Part shown: in pieces, positions 22,913 through 35,929 of the stretch
How positions within the stretch are numbered: the stretch's first letter is position 1
Layout of the letters: every line of letters starts with the position of its first letter
DNA from: Parasponia andersonii
Lineage: Eukaryota > Streptophyta > Magnoliopsida > Rosales > Cannabaceae
Length of the DNA stretch: 64,000 nt
Reading direction: 5' to 3'
NCBI GenBank assembly: GCA_002914805.1
Contig: JXTB01000482.1
Coordinates: forward strand, 255,577 to 319,576
The notes under the pieces: model-generated
Seen by the model: only the letters and a program-made list of their open reading frames with translations
Told to the model about the DNA's origin: nothing
The model's database searches: none
Program-made: the position numbers and the translations under genes

Positions 22913-25865
22913 TTTTTATTTTTATTGTTAAAAACATTAGAAACCCTATAATTAGTTGTTGCCTTTGGGCCTTTTAAAACCAAACTGTGTTATTTGGATA
23001 TTTTGTAAAGGTTAAAGGTCGTCTTCGACTTAAAACTTAAAAATTGTATAACTTTTATATTAGGTATAAATTTGTATGAAAGTATAAAGTTGAGAATAAC
23101 ATTAGAAATTTTTTTTCTTTGGGGGAGAAAAAAAACCTTAAAGGCAACTTCAAATGGATAGTGAAATGCCAAATATGGTGTTATACTGTTCATATCACTA
23201 ATTTGGTGTACGTTTCAAAGTTTGGTTTGAGTGATATTTTAACACCTAAGTAGAGAAAAACTTCATTTCATAGTCCGGTTGGAGTTGCTCTAAGGCTTTT
23301 GTCCTGTTTTCATCTTGGTCAGACTTGAATATTTTCAGATTTAGAAATCTTAGAGAGCTTTTTGCTTATCTCTTCTTTCCCTTAGTAATAGATTTATCTT
23401 CTTAATCCATTCCGTTGCATCAATTATCACTCTATTTCTTTATGTCCTTTGCTCCTTGTTGATTGCGACGTCAATCTTTAGTTTAAATCCACCTACGAGC
23501 CTCCCTCCTTCGTAATTTTATCAATGTGCTATTAGTTCTGAGACTAGTCTTTTGCTTTCATAGATTCCTCTATATAATTTTTGGTCTAACTAACAACAAT
23601 TTTAATCAATGGCTTTGCTTTAGAGCCAAGGATCCTCTTATCTCGTTCATGGGTTATACTCCATATAACAAACAGGGAAACATCTCAAAACTCAAGTGCT
23701 GCGCACTTAACGTGCTAGCATATATGGAAATGAATGATATCTACTATCTTTAATGAAAATAAGAACTTGAAATTAAGGTTAGGCTACAAAGCCTTCAAAC
23801 GGCCTTCGCACATATGTACAACTATTAAGGCATGCCTCACAGATTCCTCATGCAAACTCACATTCTTGACAATGCGGAGATTGGAAGGTTAATATCATTA
23901 TCATTATTTTCTGGTTATATATTTTGGTTTTTTGAAGGCGAGATTCAACTTTAACTAGTTACTATTAGCGTTCATGTCTCTATCAATTTCTTCTTTTGTC
24001 TTCATTTATGTTTCAATAAGTTTTGAATGGGTGCCCCGGGTGATTGATGAAGCTTTCTTTGTTGTAAAAAATAAATACACCGAAAAGAAAAGCTAGAGGT
24101 TCGAAAATAGTCCCACATAGGCAAAGAGATCACTCAGTGTCTATTTTTATCGCTCATTCCTCGATGCACGGACTCGTTCAGTAGAGCCAGTTAAAAAAGC
24201 GACATTAAACAAACTTAATTATAAATTATGAAACGACAAAAAATAAAATGACGACAAGGGAAAGTTAACTTGGTTTTTTTTTTTTTTTTTTTTAGCACCA
24301 ATTTCTGGATTATTTTTTGGGATATACAGATCAGTAATACTAATCTTGGTAGGTGCATTGGAATTCCTTTTCTCAACAGTTGTAGTCCTATCACATTTTC
24401 TCTTCTATAACATAACTTCTCTCTTTTCAGCAAAACGACACTTACAACCATTTTTAATCCATTTTTCTCCTTGCTCTTATCCTCGTTCCCCATAATTTTA
24501 ACCTGCAGCAAACAGACCCTTAGAAAATAAATTTAAGCGACACAAACCAAAAATGCGAATAGATTCCCACATCTCCTTCACATCTATCAACAAAACAAAA
24601 CGTAGACTTTAGAAGAATGAGTACAACATGTGAGACAAATTACTTATAGACTTGTTAATGTCGGGGAGCAACGACAGTCTATTAATTTATCAAAATTCTT
24701 TAAACAAATTAATGGTATGACCTAACTCTATTAATATCATTAAATATGTGTGTACGTATTTGGAAATTCAATGCTACGTACCTCACTTTGGACTTACGAG
24801 ATTCTTTTGAAAAACTCAAAATTTGGGTTCTGACTTCTGACTTATAGTGAGCCACTAGGAATATTTTGGAGTTCATTTTCGATAATTGGAGCATGTGGGT
24901 CCAATAAATTACAGATTGGGCCAAAATTTGCACGAAATAATTAAACAATAATATTTAAGAATATCAAACATGACTTTTATTTGTTTTTTTATTCATTTTT
25001 CATGGTCTTATTTCTTAGCTTAATTTTCGAGCGATATATACTACAGAGAAGGCTTAGTTAAAGTAACAAACAATTTTCCTAGTGGCCGTGATCACTATGT
25101 CCATTTTTCGCAAAACAGTGCTAATCTTCTCTATATCATCCTAATTTTATTAGAGGTCTACAAAAGAACTTAAAAATGGAATTATCACTTCTATATTTTC
25201 ACATGTAAAGACTAAAAGAAGAAAGAAAATCGTTACATCTCAATTTGATACTAATTTTCATGATTTTTTTTTTTTTGTTGTTGGAATGACTTCATAAAGG
25301 TTAGTCTAGCATAGATCTCTGTTTAATTTTCCATTTTTAACAAAGTTGAGTTAGGCTATCGTTAATAAAAAAAATTATAATCACAAAGTACGTGAAAACC
25401 ACTTGTTTTCTTACTGGGTGCAGAGAATTAGTACTCACAACGTAAATTGTATTTCCTTGGTTTACGTTTGGTGCATAAATAAAATAATGATAATTTGACA
25501 TTTTCTTTTTTAAATATATGGTATTTTTCGTTGTATACAAGATGTGATAAGAATAATTACAAGAGTTGAAAAGGGAAAGTTTAGTTTTCAATTTCCAATA
25601 TTAATATATGTCCATGATACATTAATCTAGGCCTACAGCTTAACGTATACATAACACAAAACCATGACCAATTAATAAAAAGACAATAATGAACTTGTAA
25701 AAAAGGAGACGGTAAACTTTAAAGAAATTATTCAACGAATTTAGAGATTCCTTCCCCCACTACACCAGCAATATTCTTGGTCAGTTGACCGATTTAATAA
25801 AATCCATTATATATTATCTCAAGTCTCAGTTCACGAATCGCATATAAATATATATATATATATAT
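22913..25865. other. Gene-free interval left of the assembly gap
   Basis: No domain could be recognised in any frame. A short plus-strand frame at 23526-23753 (75 codons) has no known motif, and the flanking region 23280-23760 has a less extreme base composition. It could be an old transposon or gene fragment. 24080-24190 contains GTCCCACATAG, which resembles the plant snRNA upstream element, but no snRNA follows. Poly-T/A runs occur at 24274-24293 and 25267-25278. Confidence 0.35.
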
Positions 25866-26100
25866 NNNNNNNNNNNNNNNNNNNNNNNNNNNNNNNNNNN
25901 NNNNNNNNNNNNNNNNNNNNNNNNNNNNNNNNNNNNNNNNNNNNNNNNNNNNNNNNNNNNNNNNNNNNNNNNNNNNNNNNNNNNNNNNNNNNNNNNNNNN
26001 NNNNNNNNNNNNNNNNNNNNNNNNNNNNNNNNNNNNNNNNNNNNNNNNNNNNNNNNNNNNNNNNNNNNNNNNNNNNNNNNNNNNNNNNNNNNNNNNNNNN
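25866..26100. other. Assembly gap (235 N)
   Basis: The run of N starts directly after a (TA)n tract, a usual cause of assembly breaks. Frames that translate through it are meaningless. The sequence to the right (26101-26195) may be part of the old Del-like LTR that resumes after the CACTA insertion. Confidence 0.99.
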
Positions 26101-26219
26101 TTTATCAAGGAAGAAACGCCAATTAAAGATCAAAAAAATATAATTAAGGCGTTTAAAAACTTTGCTTAATAAAACTTTAGTATTGAATAAATGAATTTCA
26201 CTACAAGAAACATGACTTT

Positions 26220-26700
26220 CACCGACGTATTTTTTCGTCGGAAAAAATAACATAAAACGTAAGAGAAAGGTAATTAACAATTGCCGATGCAATTTCTCGT
26301 CGGCGATTATCGTCGGTGTAAGACCGTTGCTAAATGTAGTTCACCAACGGAAATTTAATTTCGTCGGTAAAAGTAACGTTCACCGACGCATTAGTGAGTT
26401 TTACCGACGCATGATTTATGTCGGCGAAAGTTTTCCGTCGGGGAAAAATGCCCAAATTCGAAATCTACTTGACTTTTATCGACGAATAAATGCGTCGGTA
26501 AAAGTTAAACAATTACCGACACATAAATGCGTCGGTGAAAGTTAAACAATTACCAACGCATTTATGCGTTGGTAAAAATTATTAAAGAGAGAATTTAAAA
26601 ATGTACAATATATTTTCTGACGACAAAATGCGTCGGTGAAAATATTTATAAAAATAAAAATACTTTTACCGAAGCATTTCTGTGTCGGCAAAAATTTTAT
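26220..26700. repeat. Left subterminal repeats of the CACTA element
   Basis: About ten copies of CCGACG or CGTCGG, often arranged ACCGACGCATAAATGCGTCG, so that each pair can fold into a small hairpin. In En/Spm such arrays bind the element's own TNPA-type protein; the same role here is inferred. The matching right array is at 29265-29455. Confidence 0.85.
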
Positions 26701-26892
26701 TAATTTGTTAAAAAAACTATTTTATTGATTGTTATAATTATTTATTAATTAATAATAACGAATAATTAATAATTAATTTGGTTAACTAATATATTACAAT
26801 TTGGAAGAAGATATATTAACATAAATTTTATTAAATAAAGAAAATATACAAACTGTATCTAAAATTAGAACATATTATAAAACAAAAAATGT

Positions 26893-27494
26893 CTACAAGT
26901 CTGAACGCGAAAGCAGTGGCATCTCGATGCCGAGCTTTGCAATCAATGTTTGAAGCATCCGGTTTTGCTCGTTGAATTGTCGCTGAGTCTCCTCGAGTCG
27001 GCGTTGATTCTCTGCTTCCTTTTTGGCCATTTGTCGCTAAGTCTCATCGATCCGCTGCGCATGCTCCGCATCCTTTTCAGCTAGCTGCTGCTTCAAGGTG
27101 GCGATTGTCTCAGCGACTTGTCCCGTGCTGACAGCCCTCTGTCCTCCTATGCTTTTCAGCCCAGGGAGTGCTCCCAACCCTTTCTGCCACCTAGATCTAG
27201 TCCCTAAAGCCTTGGACACGATCTGAAATTCATCAACCTGTTCTGGCCCCACCACAAACTTAACAGACGAGGCACCATCCCCAAGCTCAGACTGAGTACG
27301 AGACTGAGTTTGAGTTAGTGCCTCCGCCCTATACGTAACCATCTCCGCCTACAAAATAAAATAAAAATTAAAGTAATTATAATTTATATACGCAAACTAA
27401 ATATTTTAAACAAACAATATGAATTCTTACATATTTCTCCTGGGTGTACTCGTTCTGCCAACCAGACGGCTTGAGATGACGGCTCTCGAAGTAG
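26893..27494 (-). pseudogene. C-terminal fragment of a Ptta/En/Spm plant transposase-associated protein
   Basis: Two exons can be read: one ending at 27432 (...GWQNEYTQEKY, then GTAAGA) and one from about 27348 to 26893, joined by an 83-nt GT-AG intron. The protein has a VVGPEQVDEF segment, ALGTRSRWQKGLGALP, and a Glu/Gln/Lys-rich coiled coil ending in KLGIEMPL. The layout and composition match the end of Transposase_24 (Ptta/En/Spm) proteins, by recollection. A TAG at 27037-27039 interrupts the coiled coil, and the frame continues cleanly after it to a natural stop at 26893. A single nonsense change, probably from CAG, therefore broke it. The upstream part of the protein is absent. Confidence 0.7.
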
Positions 27495-29465
27495 TCGAAT
27501 AAAAGAAAAGAAAAGTATATTCTATGTTTATAATCAATTCGCTTAATTATTTATTATAACTTTCTAATTAGGTGTTGGCTTGATTAATTTTAGTCTAGTG
27601 AATGATCTCTGAAATTAATTAGGGTCATTCAAATTAAATCCATTGAGCAATATAATAGACTATGATGGTTCAGATAATTAAGAAGGGTTCCAAGTTTTCT
27701 CCATTTCAAATTACGATTAGTTTGTTAACACAAATTAATTATTATTAGGTTGACATGCACTAAAATTTGTACACCAATTGAATGTCATGATTTCACTTTA
27801 CAAATTACTTCTTTTTTGTTTTCTTTTCTTGCAATAATCTTCTTCTTGAGAGATGTTACACAAATTAATTGAAGTTTTAAGAAGCAAAAGGTGGTGACTT
27901 GATCAAAGTACTGAAGCCGAGAACACAGAGTAGTTGCTTCAGCTACAACAGAACTAGTCTAGTTATACCCTTTGTTCAAAAATCAATTGGGCATTAAACT
28001 TCAACAGTAGTCAATACTAGTTATAGAGAGAGAGTTTTGGCTCGACAGCTTGATGTTCGATATAGATATAGATATGCTAGTTACTAATTTTTGAGTACTT
28101 AAACACTTAAAAATATACACAAACCTTCCAATTATATTTAGTATCTAAGCTAATTTATAATAATTAGTTTTCCAAAGAGAAACAATATAATACTGAAATT
28201 AAATTCATAACATCATAGCATTAAAAATAAAAATTAGAATTATATCAAAATTCTTCAATTTTATATATAAACTATACTTAGAACGTGGTTGTAATTTTCT
28301 ACGCTCTGTTGACTAAAAGGAAAATATTGTAAATGTACAAAGTTGCATCACTGTTTTTTTAAAAAAAAAAAAAAGAAGAAGAAGAAGAAAAGTCCAGTAT
28401 GTTATTCTAAATATTCTTGGCCAAAAATTTGATCAATTTTTGCCAGAGAGTATCGGCAAATAATATTCACTCAACATGATACTTAAAATGAAAGATTCAA
28501 ATAGATAAACATTACCAACAAGTTAACAAAGTGAAACTGATTTTTTTTTTGAAATTAATACCAATTGGAATAGACAAAGTGAGAATTTTAATAGAGTTTT
28601 ACACGAATGGCAATATAATCACGGGTGTCTATAGATAATAAATAAATAAATAAAATCATACAAAATAAATAAATAAAATCATAATCCTACGGACTACGGA
28701 CTTTAAAATCACCATTTCATAGTCTGAATCATACAAAAAAATTAATATCCAAACATATTATACACTTTATTCCACTCACTCAACAAAAAATTAAATTTAA
28801 ATTTAAATTAAAAAAAATGTGCCAATCAATACAGAAAAACAATTTGAATCCTTCGAAAATAAGAAACTCAATCGGGTTCAATAGACAAACCATAATAGCA
28901 AGTATAATCCAAAATTTGAAGATTGAAGAAGAACAAGAGAGATTTGGGTCATACAAAAAATTTAGCACCTGACGATTTAGGGTCCGAGTGGATCTGATGA
29001 CGGTGTTGGAATTCAGTGATTTTCAGCATCAAATTATTATTTTGGTTTGAGACGGAAGCTAGAGCTAGAGAGGAAAGAGAGAGCTCAAGGGATTGAGGGA
29101 TCTTGAGGTTGAGATCGGAGAGAGAGAGAGAGAGAGAACGAGCTTCAGAGGAGAGAAACAGAGAGCTTGAGTGGCGGAAGAACGAAAGAGAGAGTTCGTA
29201 GGGTTTTATCATAATCCTATTTCAAAACGACATCGTTTTGCTTTTTTTTTTTTAATTAAAAAATTGATATTTGCCGACGGAAACTATTGATTCATCGGCG
29301 TATTGTCACTACACCGACGGAGACCCGTCGGTAAAAGATGCCCAATAATTAATTTTTTTAGCAATCTTTTGCCGACAGGTTCACTAAAACTCGTCGGCGA
29401 ATATAAGCTTTCATCGATGGGCTATTAATAGTCCGTCGGTAAAAATCATGTTTCTTGTAGTGTTT

Positions 29466-29922
29466 CGTAAATCTCGAACCTGAATGTTCAAAAATTAATT
29501 TATAGAGTTAGTCATAATACTAAGTATATAAAAATTTGAAAATTTGCTTATTAAAAACCACAGTATCCCATTTATATACTAAATCCTCAAATAGTAGTAA
29601 AAACATTCTCATACATTCACTTAGTAGGTATAACAAACTTGACTAAACAGTAATACTAGGACAAAATATAGGGACCAACCAAAGAATAGGAATAGGGCCA
29701 TAAGTATAAGCCAATCGACTTGTCTAGTTGTCGATACAACAAACTCGAAGTCACTTGAAAGGAAGGAAAGTAGGGAGGTGAGCTTGAAAGCTCAATAGAA
29801 AAATTGTTACCTCATTTTAAAGCATTTTTAGTTATAGAGAGTCATTGAATAGCTAGTTTAATCCAAAACACCTTTACAAAACCATATATAATAATTTCCA
29901 AAGCTGATAGCCCGTATCATGC

Positions 29923-29965
<43 letters not shown>

Positions 29966-31500
29966 AAAGCATAATATCTAAAATCAATAAATTCACAAAT
30001 ACATGACATAAATCTACCCATATCTATGAGTTCACCATCTTTCATCAATAGAAAGCAAGATGTTAGTACTACGTGTACTATATAACTTGTCTAACACTTA
30101 GTTATACTTAGAGAGGATACTCGTGTGTTATCTACTAAATCTAGAAGAGCGAACACCTCGCCTACACCTACTAACCTAGAGAGGCAACTGGCTCGCATAC
30201 GTTTGCCAAAATGGGAAGATAATCAGAGGACAAAACCCTATGTGGATCCACGGATTCTACACCATCGGTGGGGCCGTAATACCATACTATGATACTTTAT
30301 GATTCTAACTCGATACTCATATGCAATCTTATGATATCTATACTCTGAATTGATGTGTAGAAATAATCATGTAGTAATTTAAGTTCAAGTGATGCTCTTA
30401 TTTTTAAATAAAATGATTAAATAAAATTTTGTAGAAAAATGGACAGTAAAACAACCCTATTTTGATATACTAAAAAATAACCTACATTTAGAAAACCCTA
30501 GAGCAATACAATATATATGTTATAATCCAATTCCATCACAGGTATCTAAAACAGTTCTAAAATCATGTTTCTCATCATATGTAGCATAAAGTAAGTTTTA
30601 TTCCAAAATAATATAAAACATAGGTTATCGAATCTCTATCTTACTAAAATAGCGATACCACACTATTGGAATCTCAAGGTATCATTGACGATCATTCAGA
30701 GGGCCGAGAGCTAATTCCAAACCCTCGATCACTCTCTTGGCAAAAACCAACTTCTCAACAGTACTTTAAATCAATAGCGAATCTTTCTATTGAATTCTTA
30801 GCATCCAAAATAGTTAAATTAGACATATATTTATCCAATATAGATCTATTTCAAAACCGAATAATGTTACATAAAACGAGATAAAATCTGAAGCGTTGAT
30901 ATCGTCTTTCGTGTCAATCACTAAACTAGTCAATATATATATATATATATATTAATTTTTACTATTTTACCAATACATTCTAAAAATAACATTAAAAATA
31001 CGATCTAATAGTATTAAAAATACGATCTAATAGTATGATCAAAACGTCAACTCCCAACTTAAAACTTTTATAAATAGTCAACAATGACAACTTTTAATCA
31101 AAATAAAATAAAATCATGAAATATATGCTTAAAATTCTTCTCCATGAGACGAATTCAACGAGCTAATAACACTCTTTAAAATGACCAACTTTGCTGGAAA
31201 TTTAAGAACTGCCACGGCCAAAAATAGTGTTTTCCAGCAAGCAAACAGGAGCGAAATTCTGCGTAGTGGCTGTTGGCAGCACGAGAAGTTAACGCCGGAT
31301 AATGGTGGCAGTGGTGCTTGGTGGAAGAGAGAGGAAACGAGAGAGAAAATTTCAGGAGGAGGGGTGGAAGAGCGCGGTGATGGTGGTGCTTGGTTGAGGA
31401 GAGAGGAGAGAGGAAGCGAGAGAAGAAAGAGAGAGGAGAAAGAGAGAGAGAATGATTGTTTAAAAATATTGTATGGGTCCCACCACTAATATAAAAAAAT
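29466..31500 (-). mobile_element. Old, diverged Del-like LTR split by the CACTA element
   Basis: It shares ordered landmarks with the LTR at 4303-6557. These include CACTTAGTA followed by ACTTGACTAAA, GGGACCAACCAA, GGTGAGCTTGAAAGCTCAATAG, ATCGAATCTCTATCTTACTA with the GCGATACCACACTATT segment (30630-30670), the GGGCCGAGAGC / CCCTCGATCAC stretch, and a GC-richer GAGAGA-rich end at 31260-31455. It lacks the 29-bp repeat array. The left end would lie to the left of the CACTA insertion, in or near the gap. Frames within it show no domains. Confidence 0.6.
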
Positions 31501-34228
31501 GATATTATAATTAAAAAAAATGGTTGCTATTACATATACCTATATGATAATCATGGAAACGGATCTCACCCAATTAAGTCTATTAATGGAAAATTTCTCT
31601 AGATTAATATAAAGTGATGACCCAAATGAAGAATTGATTTCATACATGTTATAATGCTTTTACTGTTTTGCAAAATATACATATATATACATGTACATGC
31701 GTGTAATTATATACAGCTTTTTGTAGATGGATTCATAATTTCATATAATTTATTTAGTTGTTTATTTATTTCGAGGTAGTAAACTAGTACGCCATAGAAC
31801 TTGAGACACCCAATATGTGGGATATGCTTCTCACTGATTCATACTAGTGATGAATATTTGACAAAGCTCATGATAATGATGACCAAATATTTGGGATTAC
31901 TTTGCACGTGAATATAAAACATGCAAGATGGAAGAATCAATATAATACTGAGACATCCCATAAGGTAGAAAACATGGCTCTAAATCAACTTAGGGTTTCA
32001 AGTATGCTAGTAACCCTAAAGAATTTGCCACCACAAAATTTGCCACTTTTTCATGTACTACCATATCCCCTCAAATGAAACAAAAAATAAAGTGAGTGAA
32101 ATTATTAGTAGATACAAAATCCCAGTTGGGGTTCTCTCATACAGAATCACATGTTGATTATTACGATCCATTAGGAAGTTGTTGAGTACATTTAATTTCT
32201 CTCTTACATAAATATTCTCATGAAAATCCAACAAAATGATATCATTCATGAGCTCGACATGATCATTGCCGATGCTTGGAAGCATCTTTAAAGGACTTTT
32301 TATTCTGATTCAAAAGGGTGAAAAAAACAGTAGTGTCCCCTAGCATTTGACTTCTGTATAATACTAATTAATAAACATATATATTATATTATTTTTCTAC
32401 TAACGTTTTTCTGGCATATATAGTCCAGCATTTGACTTCAACCAAAAGGAAAGACATTGCTATTAGCTATCGGCTTTTTCTTTAGCAATCACCTGAATGA
32501 TCATGGTGTATATATATATATGTAAATTCTACTAGATATCATCATAAATTTTCTTCATCATTACATCGAATTTTCATGTTATATTCCGCTGGATTTGGAA
32601 TATATTCACTGCAGTTCTTCCAGGGTCCCCACTAGCTGGCTACTCCTTACCACATGGTAATCATAACATCGCAGCAATATGTATTTATTTATATATATAT
32701 ATATATATGCGCAATATTAATCATTTAAATGTGAAAATTGAGTTTTAAGTCTTGGGCTACTTATTATAACTTATAGAACAAGCTAATTTTAATCAATATT
32801 TTTCTTTCAATTTCTAACATGCGCTTCAAATGGACAAAAGAAACTTCTAAATCCAGACAAGAGGACTTTTTTAAACCTATGCAAGATTTGATCTTAAATG
32901 CTTTTCATCTAGAAATTTGAGTATATTTTTCCTAGAGCTTATGATATCAAAGCGTATTAATGCAAAAGAAGAAAAAAAATGTAATGCATACATAGTTAGA
33001 TTAATTTTGACAAAAGAATATGAGACCTTAACTTTCCATCAATATATTAAAACAATATATTGAATCAAGAAAGGAGAGACTACTGTTTCTAAACTATAGC
33101 CCCAAAAGAGGGGGCGAAAGGTCATAAAAAAAGTTTTTTTGAAAAAATTATTATTTTTTTTAAAAAAAACGGGGAGTGTGGGTGGGTGGGTGAGGGTTCC
33201 ATGGAGTAATTTTTAAGATCATATGTGGAATATCAATTATATATCAACCAAGTCTCTGCCACACTCGGGACTCTTTTTTAGAAATGTCTGTTGTCTATTC
33301 TGAATTGCATACCGACCAAGTAACTTATAAATAATACTGAGTACAAAATCTCTCTATCTACTGTTCTACAGAAACATCGATTATCACGAAGAATTGGATG
33401 TACAAATGCTAACACAATTGACTCGCATAAATTTAGTTAATAATTATTCGAGTATATATATATATAGCACTTGGACGGCTTGATTTGCATCAACTGAGTC
33501 ATTGTCCTAGTTCTCTGTATTGCCATATAAACATATACAATCATAGTCTCCATACGGCTATAGTTGTGAAAAATCATTATCAAGCCAGACAATATATGCT
33601 GCAGATCGACACTATTGTCTTCTTCCCTTTGTTTTCATGTATATGTTGTAATTTAATAAGGAAAAAAAAATGACATAAAAGCAACTTCTGTTGCATACTT
33701 TACTTAATACACAGGATTAACGAAAAATTTTAAACAAGGGGAAAAAAAATTTACACATAGGGAAAAAAAATTAAATGAAAAACCAAACAATCCAAACTTA
33801 AGAAGGGTTAACAAAGTTATGCCCAGACATTCCTATTAGAAAAATCCTCCAACAAATTGTTAATTATATATTTAAATATTTTTTGCACCATCAACTTTAT
33901 AATTCGAAAACAACCTCCATAATATAGTGGTAAGTTATTTGGTTACATGTATGTAGAGATAGCTAGAAAAGGAAAGGTAATGAGGCAGCTGATGATGATG
34001 ATTAAACCTTGTTTTGGTGAATTAGAGTTGGTTAGTTTACACGTCTTTTTATGGCTGTGTTTGCTTCTTGTGTGGGTCTCCCTCGTTTTCTTGTGCTGAG
34101 AATTGACCTATGTATGGGATCAGAGACCAATTCATGTAACCCTTCTCTCTTTCGTATTTTTTGGCCTTTGGACCCCAGCCATGTGCCTATTCTGACGTTT
34201 GTATTGTAGGAGTAGCTACCTAGCTACA
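31501..34228. other. Gene-free interval
   Basis: AT-rich, with (TA)n tracts near 32508-32522, 32688-32708 and 33455-33467. Frames at 32058-32285 and 33485-33673 are short and have no recognised motif. No RNA gene was recognised. Confidence 0.4.
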
Positions 34229-34231
34229 CTC

Positions 34232-34279
<48 letters not shown>

Positions 34280-34400
34280 CACAAGACATAGATACAGTCA
34301 CGCACACACAGGAAAATCTGCGAGCAGAGAAAGCCTGATCATCACCTCTACCCCCACGCGCAGCTCATGAAGCCAAAGTCTTCAGAAAACTGAAATAAGT
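34229..34400 (+). other. CT-rich leader-like stretch without a following gene
   Basis: A (CT)n microsatellite at 34236-34275 is followed by GC-richer mixed sequence to about 34400. The 250 bp before it are also less AT-rich than their surroundings. This resembles a plant promoter and 5' UTR, but no coding exon follows within several kb on either strand. A non-coding transcript or a gene with a long leader intron remains possible; nothing proves either. Confidence 0.3.
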
Positions 34401-35474
34401 AGTTAAAAAAAATATAAAAATAAAACAAAATGAGACAATAGAGGATCCTTTCATTTTAAGGTTGCCTATACATCTCTGGGACGATTGAGTTGGCTAGCTT
34501 AGAGTAGTTGAAACTATCTTCTATTTCTTTTTAGTACTCTTGCTATTGTTTCTTCTTCTTCTTTTTCTTTTTTCTTTTTCCTTTTTTTTTTTTCTTTTGC
34601 TATAATGCACTCTTGCTGTTCGATCCAAATTAATCAGTGCTTACACATGACGTGTATTTATATCTGACAAGTGCTATAGAATCACTATATTGATATTCGA
34701 TCCGCACCTTGTATACTAATGAATAAATACCACCGGTTATAACGAGATGGGTGGTAATCTATTAAACTCCAACCCCTGACTACGACAACAATGATAAAAT
34801 AACAATAAACAGAAAATAAGTAAATAACACGTAAATTTTCATAGTTCTTCACTTTTAATGTGATGGATAAGAGAATATATAATATAAAGTGATCTCACAC
34901 CTTTCACACTTCACAAAACTGACTCGCGCTTATTTTCTATCATTCCAAAAAAAATGGTCTCCTAATATCTATTCTACAGTAAGAAAATTAGGGCAAATAA
35001 TACATATGTTCGCTTTGGAGGCTCCAGCACCCTTGTATATGCAAGAAAGGGCGCTTTTACCCCTTTTCACTACCATGTCAACTTTACTACGAATGTCGAT
35101 ACGCATTTTAATTAAGTGGATAAGTGTATAGTATGATAATGCTCTACATAACTCAACTACAAATTCAACTATGTTTTCAATACAAATTCCTCTTTGCGGT
35201 GGTCAAATAAGTATATAGACAATTTATTTTGTTATAGATCCATGCATATAGTATGAGGATTTCATGCTATATACATACTCAAACCTTTACCTTAATTTAC
35301 GAGAACTCTAATTTAAGTATGAAAAATACGCTATGGATAAATATTTTATATCAGTAATTATGAATGTTTATTCTAAATTTAGAATCTTATCAATTTTTTT
35401 ATTCTTTTGCTAGAATTAAAGGTTATAAAAATAGAGGATGGCATACTGAATAATTTTGTGCCACGTTTATAGGC
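34401..35474. other. No feature seen
   Basis: AT-rich sequence with a pyrimidine run at 34548-34600. The plus-strand frame at 34889-35131 has no recognised motif and no splice-supported extension. Confidence 0.4.
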
Positions 35475-35482
35475 TCAGTAGC

Positions 35483-35815
35483 CAGCGACGGATCTACGTG
35501 GGAGCAAGTGGGGAGGGAGTGCCCCACTCATTTTTATAAAATTGCATTTTTATCTTATATTTTTTTTATTTTTTCAATTTAATCCAATTTATTTTATATT
35601 TTTTAAGATAGTTTTCTTATTATTTCTTAATTTTCCCCCACTTAATTTTTATGTTATCTGTACCTTTTTTTTTCAACTATGTTTGTATATACATATTATC
35701 TCTCACTTGTCGATCCATATTGAATAGAAATTTATATATTAACTATTTAGTTTTTTTTCACTAAAAAAAAATTTCGCTATACCCTCACTGAAACAAAATC
35801 CTGGATCTATCAGTG
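35483..35815. mobile_element. Small hAT-like non-autonomous element
   Basis: The left end reads CAGCGACGGATCTACG. The right end on the other strand reads CACTGATAGATCCAGG, both close to the CAGTGGCGGATCCAG ends common in plants. The flanking 8-mers TCAGTAGC and CCAATAGC agree at six of eight positions, fitting a worn 8-bp hAT target duplication. The interior is AT-rich and non-coding apart from GTGCCCCACTC near the left and ACCCTCACTG near the right. Confidence 0.6.
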
Positions 35816-35847
35816 CCAATAGCAAACACGCGATTGGCTGTCCAACT

Positions 35848-35925
35848 CCATGGGGGAGACTCAAACTCATGCCCATTTGGTGAGGATTTGAGCGCTCTAA
35901 CCACCCTAAGTGTTAGCACGTTGAT
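35848..35925 (-). mobile_element. tRNA-derived SINE fragment
   Basis: The minus strand reads AGGGTGGTTAGAGCGCTCAA, a box A-like stretch, and 30 nt later GAGTTTGAGTCTCCC, a box B-like stretch. Spacing and wording fit the tRNA-related head of a plant SINE. It lies directly beside the hAT-like element. The body and tail could not be bounded. Confidence 0.55.
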
Positions 35926-35929
35926 TTTA

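Larger units (their letters stand above)
26199..29462 (-). mobile_element. CACTA (En/Spm) transposon, 3264 bp, internally deleted
   Basis: Both ends carry the same 17-bp terminal inverted repeat, CACTACAAGAAACATGA. The three flanking bases are TTT on each side (26196-26198 and 29463-29465), the expected 3-bp target duplication. Subterminal CCGACG/CGTCGG motifs, many as palindromic pairs around ATAAATGCGTCGGTAAAAG, fill 26220-26700 and 29265-29455. At 3.3 kb it is too short for a full transposase. It retains one fragment of a Ptta/En/Spm-type protein on the minus strand (26893-27494). The minus-strand 5' region at 28930-29215 is purine-rich, promoter/leader-like and non-coding. Perfect ends and target duplication suggest recent movement. 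Confidence 0.95.

Noticed and set aside
24090-24190. GTCCCACATAG, resembling the snRNA upstream element RTCCCACATCG
   Set aside because: No TATA at the normal distance with an snRNA sequence after it; U1, U2, U3, U5 and U6 wording is absent.
25794-26292. Frames through the N run
   Set aside because: They are produced by unknown bases and have no meaning.
28949-29212. 87-codon Ser/Leu-rich frame in the CACTA element
   Set aside because: Arises from GAGAGA-type leader sequence and does not join the transposase fragment.
31181-31489. 102-codon Arg/Glu-rich frame
   Set aside because: Falls in the purine-rich end of the Del-like LTR, where such low-complexity frames arise by composition.
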